A DNA stretch of 64,000 nucleotides from Asticcacaulis sp. AC460 (GCF_000495795.1 NZ_AWGD01000011.1:62001-126000), one strand, 5' to 3'. Positions 33,814 through 42,048 are shown, counted from the stretch's first letter. Numbers and translations: made by a program. Notes: generated by a model not told the origin, from the letters alone.

Positions 33814-35017
33814 AACGGGCTTCCAGCAGGTCGATAAAGGTGGTCAAGGCGCGAAGGGCCAGGTCGGCATCTTCCGGCGTCACGCTTTCACGCGGATTGT
33901 GGCTGATGCCGTCCTTACAACGGATGAACAACATGGCCGTCGGCGTGATCGGTGAAAACATCATGGCGTCATGACCGGCGCCGGACACCAACCGGCGCGG
34001 CGTCTGGCCGGTGGCGGCGACGGCCTGATCCATCAGGTCCATCAACACCGGATTGCACGGCGCCGCCGGTAGATCATGGACTTGCCGCACCTCCAGACCA
34101 GCGCCCCGCGCCGCGGCAATGGCGCTCAGCCGCTGCTGAATGGTTTCGGCGGCCTGATTGCGCACCGTTTCGGTGCCGGCACGCACATCCAGCGAAAACA
34201 CGATCAGTCCCGGCACGACATTGGGTGCTCCGGGGCCAACCGCCATCCGTCCGACCGTGGCGACCAGATCGTCGGGCCCTTGGCGCGCCACCTCTTCGAT
34301 GGCCAGGACCATTTCGGCTGCCGCCGTCAGCGCATCGCGGCGCAGCGCCATGCTGTTGGTGCCTGCGTGACCGGCTATGCCATCGACGGTGATTTCAAAG
34401 CGCAGTTGCGTGGCGATCGCCGTGACGGTACCCAGGGCCAGCCCTTCGGCTTCCAGCACCGGCCCCTGTTCGATATGGGCTTCGACATAGCCGATCAGGT
34501 CCGCGGCATCGCGCCGGGCGTCGAGAAATCTCGCCGTCGACAGGCCGAAATCCTGCAAGGCGTCCTCCAGGCCGGGGACATCCAAAGCCACAGGGTCGAG
34601 CGCCCCGGCGACGGCGCGCGAGGTCAGCATGGCGGCGGGAAAACGCGAACCCTCTTCGTCGCCGAAGCCGTAGACTTCGACGGCAAACGGCAATTGCCGG
34701 CCATTGAGTGCGGCCACGGCTTCGATGCCCAACATGACGCCCAGCGGGCCGTCATAGCGGCCGGCATCGCGCACGCTGTCGAGATGCGAAGCGATGATCA
34801 GAGATTTTTCGCCGCCACCGTAACGGCCGACCAGATTGCCGGCCGCATCGATCCGCGTGGTCATGCCGGCCTGTTCCATCCAGCTCGCGACCTGATCAAG
34901 CGTGGCGCGGTGACCGTTGCCCAGATACGGCCGGTAAAGGAAATCCGGGCTGTCGCTGAACCCCCCGCTGCCCAGGACATTGCACCGTTCGACCGCGCGC
35001 TGACCGGAGGCTACCAT
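33806..35017 (-). CDS. allantoate amidohydrolase (M20 family)
   Basis: It hydrolyses allantoate to ureidoglycine, carbon dioxide and ammonia. The ATG at 35017 overlaps the hpxW stop and gives 403 residues; a much longer open frame upstream lies inside hpxW and is discarded. Metal ligands of the M20 hydantoinase/carbamoylase group are visible: IIASHLDSVRDAGRYDGPLGVMLG (H and D), GFGDEEGSRF (E), EAHIEQGPVLE (H) and GAGHDAMMF near the C-terminus. It corresponds to AllC, HpxK or PucF; L-carbamoylases look similar but the surrounding genes settle the role. Confidence 0.94.
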   Translation of the reverse strand: MVASGQRAVERCNVLGSGGFSDSPDFLYRPYLGNGHRATLDQVASWMEQAGMTTRIDAAGNLVGRYGGGEKSLIIASHLDSVRDAGRYDGPLGVMLGIEAVAALNGRQLPFAVEVYGFGDEEGSRFPAAMLTSRAVAGALDPVALDVPGLEDALQDFGLSTARFLDARRDAADLIGYVEAHIEQGPVLEAEGLALGTVTAIATQLRFEITVDGIAGHAGTNSMALRRDALTAAAEMVLAIEEVARQGPDDLVATVGRMAVGPGAPNVVPGLIVFSLDVRAGTETVRNQAAETIQQRLSAIAAARGAGLEVRQVHDLPAAPCNPVLMDLMDQAVAATGQTPRRLVSGAGHDAMMFSPITPTAMLFIRCKDGISHNPRESVTPEDADLALRALTTFIDLLEARYA

Positions 35018-36576
35018 GACGCCACACTCCCGTCCGAACGCGGATCGGTCGCACCGTCGATACGGCCATCGTTGTGACGAACCAGCGCGCCGGCATGGCC
35101 CATCATCGCGGTAAAGGGCGCGACCAACTCGACATCGTGCCCTACCGTGCGCAGCGACGCGTAAAGCTTCGGATCGAACCGGTCCTCCAGCTTCAAGGTG
35201 ACGCTGTTCTCGCCCCAGGTCTTGCCCAGCAACCAGCGCGGCGCGGTGACGCTTTGCTGCAGCGGCACGCCGGCGGCATAGCGCGAAAAGATCGCCGCCT
35301 GGGTCTGGGGCTGGCCTTCGCCGCCCATGGTACCGTAGGCCATGACACGGCCGTCGTTGAACACCGCCAGGGCGGGATTGAGGGTATGGAAGGGCTTTCG
35401 GCCCGGCTTGAGCGCGCGTGAACCAGTCTCCGTCAAAGTGAACGAAGCACCGCGATTCTGCCAGATGATGCCGGTCTGCGGCAGGACCAGGCCCGAGCCG
35501 AACTCGAAATAGGTGCTCTGGATAGCGCTGACCGCGCGGCCCTCGCCGTCGATGACGCCGAACCAAACGGTGTCGCCCGGGGCCGGATCGTGCGGCCACG
35601 GCAGGGCCTTGGCGGGGTCGATTTTGGCGGCCAGGGCATCGAGCGCCGCTGAATCCGACAGCAGGGCCTGCGGATCGAAATCCATCCAGGCCGGATCACC
35701 GATATGGGCGTCGCGCAGCAAAAAGGCGCGCTTGGTGGCTTCGACCAAGCCATGGACATAGGCGAAATCGTCGACCGACCCGACGCCCAACCGCGAAAAC
35801 AGGGCCAGGATCAGCAGAGAGGCAAACCCCTGGGTCGGCGGCGCCGCATTGTGCAGGGTCGCGCCGGCAATGGCTGTGCGCAGCGGTTGCGGAAATTCGA
35901 CCTTATGCGCTTCAAGATCGGCAGGGCCGACTGGCGAACCCGCCTTCGCCAGATCGGCAGCGATATCGCGCGCCAGGGCGCCAGCGTAAAAGCTGCTCAG
36001 CCCCTCCGCGGCCAGGCGTTTCAGAGTCCGCGCCAAAGCCGGTTGCTTCAGCCGGTCACCGGCCTGCAACGGACCGCGGAAGACGTCACTGTAACCGAAG
36101 ACATCCCTCAGTTCGGCATCCTTGGCGGCGGCAATGTCAGCACCACCCTGGGTCACCGCCATACCGCCTTCAGCATAGTGGATGGCGGCCTCCAAAATGC
36201 GATCGAGGGGAACGGTGCCGCCGTCTAGCAGGGCCTGCCAGGCGGAAATCGTACCGGCCACGGTATTGGCCGCCAAAGGCCCGCGCCACGGCACGGCGTC
36301 ATGGCCGCGATACAGTTCGAGTGTCGCCTTTTGCGCCGCACCGCCGCAGCCGTGGACGCTGCGCACTTGGCCGTCGGGCTCGCGGATCAGCCAGAAACTG
36401 TCGCCGCCGATGGAATTCATATGCGGATAGACGACGGCCAGGGTCGCGGCGACGGCCACGGCGGCTTCGCGGGCGGTCCCGCCGGCCTTCAGGATATCCA
36501 ATCCAGCCTGGGACGCCAGATGATGCGGCGCGGTGACCATGCCGCGGTAGGATGACGGCGCGTGAATCATGCGCAC
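35011..36576 (-). CDS. hpxW: HpxW-like oxamate amidohydrolase (gamma-glutamyltransferase fold)
   Basis: This 521-residue Ntn-hydrolase has no signal peptide, unlike ordinary periplasmic gamma-glutamyltransferases. The autoprocessing threonine is T336 in PGDTVWFGVIDGEG, giving a large and a small chain. PHMNSIGGDSFWLI and NSIGGD-type segments plus PTQGFASLLIL match the family. In Klebsiella the hpxW product hydrolyses oxamate to oxalate and ammonia in the urate pathway. The context here is the same: amidase HpxY and small HpxX upstream, allantoate amidohydrolase downstream, all overlapping. Generic annotation as gamma-glutamyltransferase would be misleading. Confidence 0.85.
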   Translation of the reverse strand: MRMIHAPSSYRGMVTAPHHLASQAGLDILKAGGTAREAAVAVAATLAVVYPHMNSIGGDSFWLIREPDGQVRSVHGCGGAAQKATLELYRGHDAVPWRGPLAANTVAGTISAWQALLDGGTVPLDRILEAAIHYAEGGMAVTQGGADIAAAKDAELRDVFGYSDVFRGPLQAGDRLKQPALARTLKRLAAEGLSSFYAGALARDIAADLAKAGSPVGPADLEAHKVEFPQPLRTAIAGATLHNAAPPTQGFASLLILALFSRLGVGSVDDFAYVHGLVEATKRAFLLRDAHIGDPAWMDFDPQALLSDSAALDALAAKIDPAKALPWPHDPAPGDTVWFGVIDGEGRAVSAIQSTYFEFGSGLVLPQTGIIWQNRGASFTLTETGSRALKPGRKPFHTLNPALAVFNDGRVMAYGTMGGEGQPQTQAAIFSRYAAGVPLQQSVTAPRWLLGKTWGENSVTLKLEDRFDPKLYASLRTVGHDVELVAPFTAMMGHAGALVRHNDGRIDGATDPRSDGSVASW

Positions 36577-37784
36577 CCCACTATGCCGCCGGCTTCGAGA
36601 CCAGCGAGGTAGTCGAACAGCAAGGCTTCGCGGCCGGGGGCGGTGGCGAATTGCAGGCCGATCGGCAGGCCCGTCTTGCGGACCGGCGCCGAGATGACGG
36701 GAATCCCGGCCAAGCTGAGCGGTTGGGCCAGAATACCGAGATTGGCCCGCGCCGACACGGTCTGGCCGCTGATCTCTATGGTGCTGTCCTCGATTCGCGG
36801 GGCGGTAACGGGGGTGGATGCGGCGACCAGGATATCGTAGCGCTCGAGGGCTTCGGCGACCTGGGCGCGCCAGCGGACAGCCAGGTCCTGCGCACGCAAA
36901 TAGGTCGCAGATGGCAGCATGGCGCCGGCGATCAGGCGATCGCGCACGGCAGGGTCATAGTCCATCGCGCTGCATTTCAAGGTGTTGAGATGCAGCGCCC
37001 CACCCTGGGCTGCCGTGATCAGGAAGGCAGCGGAGCGTGCGGCGTCAGCCATGGAAAGGTCGAGCGGTTCGGCTTCGATGGCAGCAACCGCCGCCAAGGC
37101 GTCGGGGCCGGCATTGCGCGCAAAAAAAACTGTCAGGCGGGCGATTCGGGGCGTCCCGGATGCAGTCGCGAGAACGCGCCCGGACATGACTTCGTAGGCC
37201 AGCTTCAGGTCGGCGAGCGAACGGGTGAACGGGCCGACCGTGTCGAGGGCGTGGACGAACGGAAAGACGCCCTCCAGCGGGACGTCGTCCATAGCCGGCC
37301 GCATGCCCCAGACTCCACACAGCGAAGCCGGGACGCGGATCGAACCATTGGTGTCGGAGCCTAAGGCCAAGGGGACGAGACCGGCAGCGACCGCGGCGGC
37401 TGAACCGCCGGACGACCCGCCGGCCAGGCGGTCAAGGTCGTGAGGGTTGAGGGTGGTGCCGAAATGGGCATTCACCGTGGCAAAACCGTAGGCATATTCG
37501 TCCATGTTGGTGGTGCCGATCAGGACGGCACCTTCGGCTTTCAAGCGCGTGATGACGGTGGCGTCGGCTTTAGCGGGCATGGCGTCAAGGCGCTTCCTGG
37601 CGCCGGCAGTCGTGGGCAACCCGGCAATGTCGAACAGGTCCTTGACGGCAAAGGGCATGCCAGCGAGGCGACCGGTTTTAGATGTAGCGGCGTCACGGCG
37701 AGCCTGATCAGCCAGGATGCGGGTAAAGGCGTTGTGGCGGTCGTTCTGGGCGGCGGACAAGGCCTGTTCGACGAGACCGGTCAT
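36567..37784 (-). CDS. hpxY: AtzE/HpxY-like amidase
   Basis: This is an amidase-signature enzyme of 405 residues starting at the ATG 37784, which overlaps the stop of the small upstream gene (ATGA). The Ser-cisSer-Lys triad is visible: the lysine in LAGMPFAVKDLFDIAG, the serines in LAGGSSGGSAAAVAAG, and GSDTNGSIRVPASLCGVWGMRP. The closest named relatives are AtzE (1-carboxybiuret hydrolase) and HpxY of Klebsiella. In the purine pathway it probably acts on oxalurate or a related carbamoyl compound together with the small subunit. The precise reaction is uncertain. Confidence 0.82.
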   Translation of the reverse strand: MTGLVEQALSAAQNDRHNAFTRILADQARRDAATSKTGRLAGMPFAVKDLFDIAGLPTTAGARKRLDAMPAKADATVITRLKAEGAVLIGTTNMDEYAYGFATVNAHFGTTLNPHDLDRLAGGSSGGSAAAVAAGLVPLALGSDTNGSIRVPASLCGVWGMRPAMDDVPLEGVFPFVHALDTVGPFTRSLADLKLAYEVMSGRVLATASGTPRIARLTVFFARNAGPDALAAVAAIEAEPLDLSMADAARSAAFLITAAQGGALHLNTLKCSAMDYDPAVRDRLIAGAMLPSATYLRAQDLAVRWRAQVAEALERYDILVAASTPVTAPRIEDSTIEISGQTVSARANLGILAQPLSLAGIPVISAPVRKTGLPIGLQFATAPGREALLFDYLAGLEAGGIVGCA

Positions 37785-37936
37785 GCGTCGTCCCCGGCCA
37801 GGTAGTCGTCCAGCACCTTCGCATGCTGCGCCAGCAAGTCGAGATTGGCCAGCACGCCCGGCCGGCAAGCCTCGGGCAAATCCAGCCCCAAAGCCCTTGC
37901 GGTTTCAGCTATGCGGTCGTGTGTCGGCTCCTGCAT
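37781..37936 (-). CDS. hpxX: AtzG/HpxX-like small subunit (DUF4089)
   Basis: This 51-residue frame (MQEPTHDRIAETARALGLDL...) is too small for routine ORF calling. It carries the DUF4089/AtzG pattern: AxxLGLxLPEACRPGVLANLDLLAQHAKVL, a short helical protein that binds GatC-like to the AtzE amidase. Its stop overlaps the amidase start (ATGA), as for the atzG-atzE and hpxX-hpxY pairs. It is the first gene of the operon; a 16-bp LacI-type palindrome lies 8 nt upstream of its ATG, in the position expected for blocking transcription or covering the ribosome-binding site. No strong Shine-Dalgarno is visible. Confidence 0.83.
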   Translation of the reverse strand: MQEPTHDRIAETARALGLDLPEACRPGVLANLDLLAQHAKVLDDYLAGDDA

Positions 37937-37944
37937 GGCTTGAG

Positions 37945-37960
37945 AGTGAAACGTTTCACT
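37945..37960. promoter_or_regulatory. LacI-family operator at the head of the purine operon
   Basis: AGTGAAACGTTTCACT is a perfect 16-bp palindrome. Its 14-bp core is identical to the site at 22872-22885. It occupies the 43-bp gap between the aminotransferase stop and hpxX, so the operon promoter must overlap it or lie in the end of the aminotransferase gene. Confidence 0.85.
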
Positions 37961-37979
37961 TCGGTTTGCAAGTGCGAAA

Positions 37980-39122
37980 TTAGCGGGCTGCCTTGAGCGC
38001 CTCTATGCCCTTGTTGAGGCTTTCTTGGGCCTTGGCAAAGCACAGCCGTAGTACCGGCAAATCGCGGTCGGATTCGCAAAACGCCTGCAGCGGAATGGTC
38101 GCCAGGCCGTGTTTGTTCAAGAGATCGAAAGCAAACTCCAAGCCCGGCCGGTCAATGCCCGACGCCATCAGGTCGATATTGACGAAATAGGTCCCTTGCG
38201 CCGGAAGCACAGTGAAACCAGCGTCGTTCAGCCCCTTCACCAGATAGTCGCGCGACTCCCGGAACCCGGCCAGGGCTTCGTCGAACCGCTCCGCCGGCAG
38301 CCCCAGACCATAGGCGACGCCATGCTGCAGGGCCGGCGGGGTCGAAAAGGTGATGAACTGATGGGCGCGGGCGACCTGATCGACCAGTTCCGCCGGACCA
38401 CAGACAAAGCCGACCTTCCAGCCGGTCAGGGAAAAGATCTTGCCCGCCGAACCGATCTTGATCGACCGCTGCGACAACGCCGGCAGGTGCAGCACGCTCA
38501 AATGCGGGCCATCAAAGACCAGTTGTTCCCACACCTCATCGGCGACGACAAAGGCATTGTGGCGTTCGGCATAGTGTTCAATCAGCCGCAGCTCCGCCTG
38601 GCCCAGGGCATGGGTGGTCGGGTTGTTCGGTGTCGTCAGCAAAACCAGTTTCGTGCGCGCATTGAAGGCCGCATGCAGGTCGGCCTGGCTGAAGCGCCAG
38701 TGCGGCGGCGATAATTGAACGATGCGCGGGATCCCGCCGGCGCGTCGGATCAGCGGCACATAGGCGTCGTACATCGGCTCGAACACCACCACCTCGTCGC
38801 CCGGCGAAATCAGCGAGATGATGGCGGCGCAGATGGCTTCGGTGGCGCCGGACGTCACCAGAACCTGGCGGTCGGGATCGAGATCGATACCCTGGTACTT
38901 CTGGTAGAACGCCGCCACCGCCTGGCGCAACACGGGCAGGCCACGCATGGGGGCATACTGGTTGGATTGCTGCATCAGCGCATCGCCGGCCGCCTGACGC
39001 ACATCCGGGAAGCCGTCGCTTTCCGGGAATCCCTGGCCGAGATTGACCGCCCCCAGCCGGCGGGCTTCGCCGGACATGATCTCGAAAATGGAGGTCTTCA
39101 GATCGCGGAAAACAGGGTTCAT
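37980..39122 (-). CDS. class I PLP aminotransferase (YbdL/methionine or kynurenine aminotransferase-like)
   Basis: This is a 380-residue class I/II aminotransferase. Features: VNLGQGFPESDGFPDV and NQYAPMRGLPVLRQAV at the N-terminus, GATEAICAAIISLISPGDEVVVFEPMYDAYVP, TTPNNPTTHALG, and the PLP lysine in SIKIGSAGKIFSLTGWKVGFVCGP. The closest resemblance is to the aromatic/methionine aminotransferases of the YbdL and kynurenine aminotransferase type. It is on the same strand and only 43 bp upstream of the purine operon, but the LacI-type operator separates them, so the operon could also be entered by read-through. No role in purine breakdown is apparent. Confidence 0.88.
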   Translation of the reverse strand: MNPVFRDLKTSIFEIMSGEARRLGAVNLGQGFPESDGFPDVRQAAGDALMQQSNQYAPMRGLPVLRQAVAAFYQKYQGIDLDPDRQVLVTSGATEAICAAIISLISPGDEVVVFEPMYDAYVPLIRRAGGIPRIVQLSPPHWRFSQADLHAAFNARTKLVLLTTPNNPTTHALGQAELRLIEHYAERHNAFVVADEVWEQLVFDGPHLSVLHLPALSQRSIKIGSAGKIFSLTGWKVGFVCGPAELVDQVARAHQFITFSTPPALQHGVAYGLGLPAERFDEALAGFRESRDYLVKGLNDAGFTVLPAQGTYFVNIDLMASGIDRPGLEFAFDLLNKHGLATIPLQAFCESDRDLPVLRLCFAKAQESLNKGIEALKAAR

Positions 39123-39159
39123 GCGCGCGTCATATCACGACCTGGGCAAAAGCAAAATT

Positions 39160-39202
39160 GGCGGGAGGTGCGTCTTTGGTGAGAAGGAACGCACCTCCCG
39201 CC
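39160..39202 (-). terminator. terminator after the DszB-like gene
   Basis: A 14-bp perfect stem (GGCGGGAGGTGCGT with ACGCACCTCCCGCC) with a 15-nt loop is followed on the minus strand by AATTTTGCTTTT. It lies 27 nt beyond the stop of the gene at 39230-40270. Confidence 0.7.
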
Positions 39203-39229
39203 GGTTCGGCCAACCGGGCGAGGCCGAAG

Positions 39230-40270
39230 TCAGGCTGGAACGGCGTGACGCGCCGATTCCAGAATTTCAGGTCGAAGCCAGGACGCGATCTGATGGCTTT
39301 CGGGTACCAGATGGCGGTTTTTCAGCCACGCATGCAGGCTTTCCAGGGCTTCCAGGCGATGGGGTTCGAGGCCGAGCTGCGCGCCTTGCGCCACTAGGCC
39401 GTCATAGGCCGCGGCGGCGTCATCCAACTCGACCTTGCCCTCCAGGGCGGCGTGGCGCAGCGCCTCTTTCGGGAAGTCGGTTGCCCAGTCGGCGGCTTCG
39501 AGCAGGTTGCCCAGAACCCGCGCCACCAGATCGTCGCGGGCATCCAGCAGGGTGCTGTCGACCGTAACCGCGCGTTGTTCGACCAGGCCCAGCAGGCGCG
39601 GGTCCTTGGCGATGTCGGCAGCTTCGAAACGGTGGACGACCTTGAGATGGGCGTTACGCGCCAACTCGATGCCCTTGGCGCCGTAAAGGATGGCGACGTC
39701 GGTCTGGCCGCCCAGCAGGGCTTCGACCTCGCGGCGGGCGACGTCGCCGAAGGGCACGGACGGATGGTCGGCGATGACTGGCGCCCATTCGATGTCGCGG
39801 ACGGGAATGTTGCGCAGGGCCAGGATGGTCTCCCAGGCGCGCAGGGTCCGCACCTGTGCCGGCGAAAAGGCCCCGGCCTCCTTGGGCACCGACAGACGGC
39901 GGCCGACCAGGTCCTTCAGCGAGTCGATCGGCTGGGAGGCCCGGGTGACGACGCTGACGGCGTGGAAGGTGTGGCCCAGGGCCAGCAGGCGCGATTGTGC
40001 GTTAAGCCCATGCGACCAGATGGCGGTGGCGGCATCGGCCTCGCGGATCAGGTTGGGCAGGGTGTGATCGAGATGGCCCTGGCGGATCTGCGGCGTCGAG
40101 TTTTCGCGCACCGAGACGATGTAGACGTTCTCGCGCAGGAACTCACGCTGCAACACGCCGCGGTTGGCGATCAGGCCCAGCGCCGTCAGCGTCGGGCAAC
40201 GGGCATACCAGATGCTTTGCGGGGTCGTCGGTGTTTTCGCGGGCGGAAGCTGCGGGCGCGAGATCGGCAT
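39230..40270 (-). CDS. DszB-like desulfinase / cytoplasmic substrate-binding-fold protein
   Basis: I prefer the ATG at 40270, which has AAGGA 7 nt upstream, to one 18 nt earlier; this gives 346 residues without signal peptide. The fold is that of ABC nitrate/sulfonate-binding proteins, but with the arrangement of the biphenyl-sulfinate desulfinase DszB: a cysteine in WYARCPTLTAL (C25), a histidine in QGHLDHTL (H66) and an arginine in LIREADAATAIW (R76). H66 and R76 are 10 residues apart, as are H60 and R70 of DszB. The C-terminal LHAWLKNRHLVPE segment also resembles DszB. Databases would probably call it an ABC transporter substrate-binding protein, yet no permease or ATPase is adjacent. The substrate is unknown. 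Confidence 0.6.
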   Translation of the reverse strand: MPISRPQLPPAKTPTTPQSIWYARCPTLTALGLIANRGVLQREFLRENVYIVSVRENSTPQIRQGHLDHTLPNLIREADAATAIWSHGLNAQSRLLALGHTFHAVSVVTRASQPIDSLKDLVGRRLSVPKEAGAFSPAQVRTLRAWETILALRNIPVRDIEWAPVIADHPSVPFGDVARREVEALLGGQTDVAILYGAKGIELARNAHLKVVHRFEAADIAKDPRLLGLVEQRAVTVDSTLLDARDDLVARVLGNLLEAADWATDFPKEALRHAALEGKVELDDAAAAYDGLVAQGAQLGLEPHRLEALESLHAWLKNRHLVPESHQIASWLRPEILESARHAVPA

Positions 40271-40429
40271 AGTCTTATCCTTGGGCATTTTTGCTGGCGC
40301 GCAACTTATCCGAAAAGTGAAGCCACTTTTCGGGTCGCGCTTAGGCGGCCGGATAAAACCATATCAATTTGGTGTAGTTTTAAAAAGGCAGATATTTTCG
40401 CGCCACGCGATAGGAGAGGTAAAGCAAAC

Positions 40430-40574
40430 TATCCTCCACCGCTTGCGGGGGAGGTGGCGAGCAAGCGAGGCCCCTTATGGGCCGAAGCGCGTCGAGACGG
40501 AGGGGGCGTTCCGAGCTCCCGGCTCCCCCTCCGCCGCCATACGGCGGCACCTCCCCTGCAAGCGGTGGAGGATA
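40430..40574. repeat. dispersed palindromic repeat (copy E)
   Basis: The outer 17-bp arms, TATCCTCCACCGCTTGC and its exact complement, enclose the core GGGGGAGGTGGCGAGCAAG...GCGTCGAGACGGAGGGGGCG and a second stem GCCGCCATACGGCGGC. It is strongly similar to copy D. The rest of the space 40289-40429 is AT-richer and shows no gene. Confidence 0.85.
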
Positions 40575-40577
40575 AGT

Positions 40578-41618
40578 TTAAAGCGTCGACGACACCTTCC
40601 ACAGGTCGATATCGCCTTCGGTAGCGAACTCATCGATCGCTGCCAGTTCCTGGGCGCTAAAATCGAGATTGTTCAGCGACGCCAGCGAATCCGACAACTG
40701 CGCCACCGTCCGCGCACCGATCAGGGCCGACGTCACGCGCGGATCGCGCAGCACCCAGGCAATCGCCATCTGGGCCAGGGTCTGGCCACGGCTTTCGGCA
40801 ATAGCGTTCAAACCCTGGATACGGCGGATATTATCGGCGGTGATCAAAGCCGGGTTGAACGAGCCTTCCTTCGAAGCGCGGGCGTCCGACGGCACGCCGC
40901 TCAGGTACTTCTTGCTGAGCAGACCCTGGGCCAGGGGCGAGAAGGCGATACAGCCGGCGCCGACCTCAGCCAGCGTATCCAGCAGCCCCTTTTCCACCCA
41001 GCGGTTCAGCATCGAATAGGACGGCTGATGGATCAGCAACGGCACGTTTTCCGACTTCAGAATGGCCGCGGCCTTGACCGTCAGTTCCGGTGAATAGGAC
41101 GAAATCCCGACATACAGCGCTTTGCCCTGGCGGTGCAGGGTAACCAGGGCGCCCATGGTTTCTTCCAGCGGGGTTTCCGGGTCGACACGGTGCGAATAGA
41201 AGATGTCGACATACTCAAGACCCATCCGCTTCAGGCTCTGGTCGCACGAGGCGATCAGGTATTTGCGCGAACCGCCTACATCGCCATAGGGCCCGGGCCA
41301 CATGTCCCAGCCGGCCTTGGTCGAGACGACCAGTTCATCGCGGTGAGCCTTGAAATCGGTCGCCATGACCCGGCCGAAATTCTCCTCCGCTGAGCCGTAG
41401 GGCGGGCCGTAGTTGTTGGCCAGGTCGAAATGGGTGACGCCATTGTCGAAGGCGTGCCGCAGCATGGCGCGGCCGGTCTCATAGACATCGTCGCCGCCGA
41501 AGTTCTGCCACAGGCCCAGCGAAATCGCCGGCAGCTTAAGGCCCGAGCGGCCACAGCGGCGGTAGGGCATGGAATCGTAACGGGTCGCCGCGGCGGCGTA
41601 GGGAACGGGAAAGGCCAT
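40578..41618 (-). CDS. aldo/keto reductase, YghZ (L-glyceraldehyde-3-phosphate reductase) type
   Basis: The ATG at 41618 with AAGGA upstream gives 346 residues. The sequence follows E. coli YghZ closely: YDSMPYRRCGRSGLKLPAISLGLWQNFG, FDLANNYGPPYGSAEENFGRV, KAGWDMWPGPYGD, SLKRMGLEYVDIFYSHR, and IAFSPLAQGLL. The catalytic tetrad is present, with D and Y in DLANNYG, the lysine in STKAGWD and the histidine in YSHRVD. YghZ reduces methylglyoxal and L-glyceraldehyde 3-phosphate with NADPH. The gene starts 10 nt after a GlcG-like gene and they are probably co-transcribed. Confidence 0.92.
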   Translation of the reverse strand: MAFPVPYAAAATRYDSMPYRRCGRSGLKLPAISLGLWQNFGGDDVYETGRAMLRHAFDNGVTHFDLANNYGPPYGSAEENFGRVMATDFKAHRDELVVSTKAGWDMWPGPYGDVGGSRKYLIASCDQSLKRMGLEYVDIFYSHRVDPETPLEETMGALVTLHRQGKALYVGISSYSPELTVKAAAILKSENVPLLIHQPSYSMLNRWVEKGLLDTLAEVGAGCIAFSPLAQGLLSKKYLSGVPSDARASKEGSFNPALITADNIRRIQGLNAIAESRGQTLAQMAIAWVLRDPRVTSALIGARTVAQLSDSLASLNNLDFSAQELAAIDEFATEGDIDLWKVSSTL

Positions 41619-41628
41619 GGAGAAATCC

Positions 41629-42048
41629 TTAAACGAGGCTGTTGATAATGGCGGCGACGCCCAGTTCGGCAATTTCGACGTCCTCGACGCCGGTCAATCC
41701 GCTGACGGCCACCGCGCCCAGGCATTCGCCGTCGTGGATGACCGGCAAGCCGCCGTCCCACCCGACATAGCGGGCATCGCCATGATAGTGGACATCGGAA
41801 CCGTCCTCTTGGGCATTGCGGCCTAAATCGCCGCTTTTGCCGCGCACGCGGGCGGCGGTGTAGGCCTTGTTCTGCGCAATGACGATGGGCGGCAGGGAAC
41901 ACCCGTCGGTGCGCCACAGCGCCAACAATTCACCGTGGGAATCGCCGACGGCGACGACGCCGGCCTTGCCGCGGCGCTTCAGTTCGGCGACGCAGGCATC
42001 AATGGCCAGGCAGGCCTCGGCCTCACCCAGGTCTCGGCGGATGATCAT
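41629..42048 (-). CDS. GlcG/HbpS-like protein (DUF336)
   Basis: The ATG at 42048 follows AGGAAG and gives 139 residues. It has the GlcG/HbpS pattern: LAIDACVAELKRRGKAGVVAVGDSHGELLALWRTDG, AQNKAYTAARVRGKSGDLG, GGLPVIHDGECLGAVAVSGLTGVEDVEIAE. Proteins of this family bind haem or small redox ligands, or are found beside glycolate and aldehyde oxidation genes without defined activity. It pairs with the aldo/keto reductase 10 nt downstream. No signal peptide is present, so it is cytoplasmic. Confidence 0.88.
   Translation of the reverse strand: MIIRRDLGEAEACLAIDACVAELKRRGKAGVVAVGDSHGELLALWRTDGCSLPPIVIAQNKAYTAARVRGKSGDLGRNAQEDGSDVHYHGDARYVGWDGGLPVIHDGECLGAVAVSGLTGVEDVEIAELGVAAIINSLV

Noticed and set aside
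35018-35599. N-terminal extension of allantoate amidohydrolase by 194 codons
   Set aside because: The extension lies wholly inside hpxW in another frame and is arginine-rich; the ATG at 35017 starts the conserved M20 domain.
35011-36576. Periplasmic glutathione gamma-glutamyltransferase
   Set aside because: No signal peptide, and the neighbours are ureide-pathway genes; HpxW-like oxamate amidohydrolase fits better.
39230-40270. ABC-transporter periplasmic binding component
   Set aside because: No signal peptide and no permease or ATPase nearby; conserved Cys/His/Arg positions point to a DszB-like enzyme.
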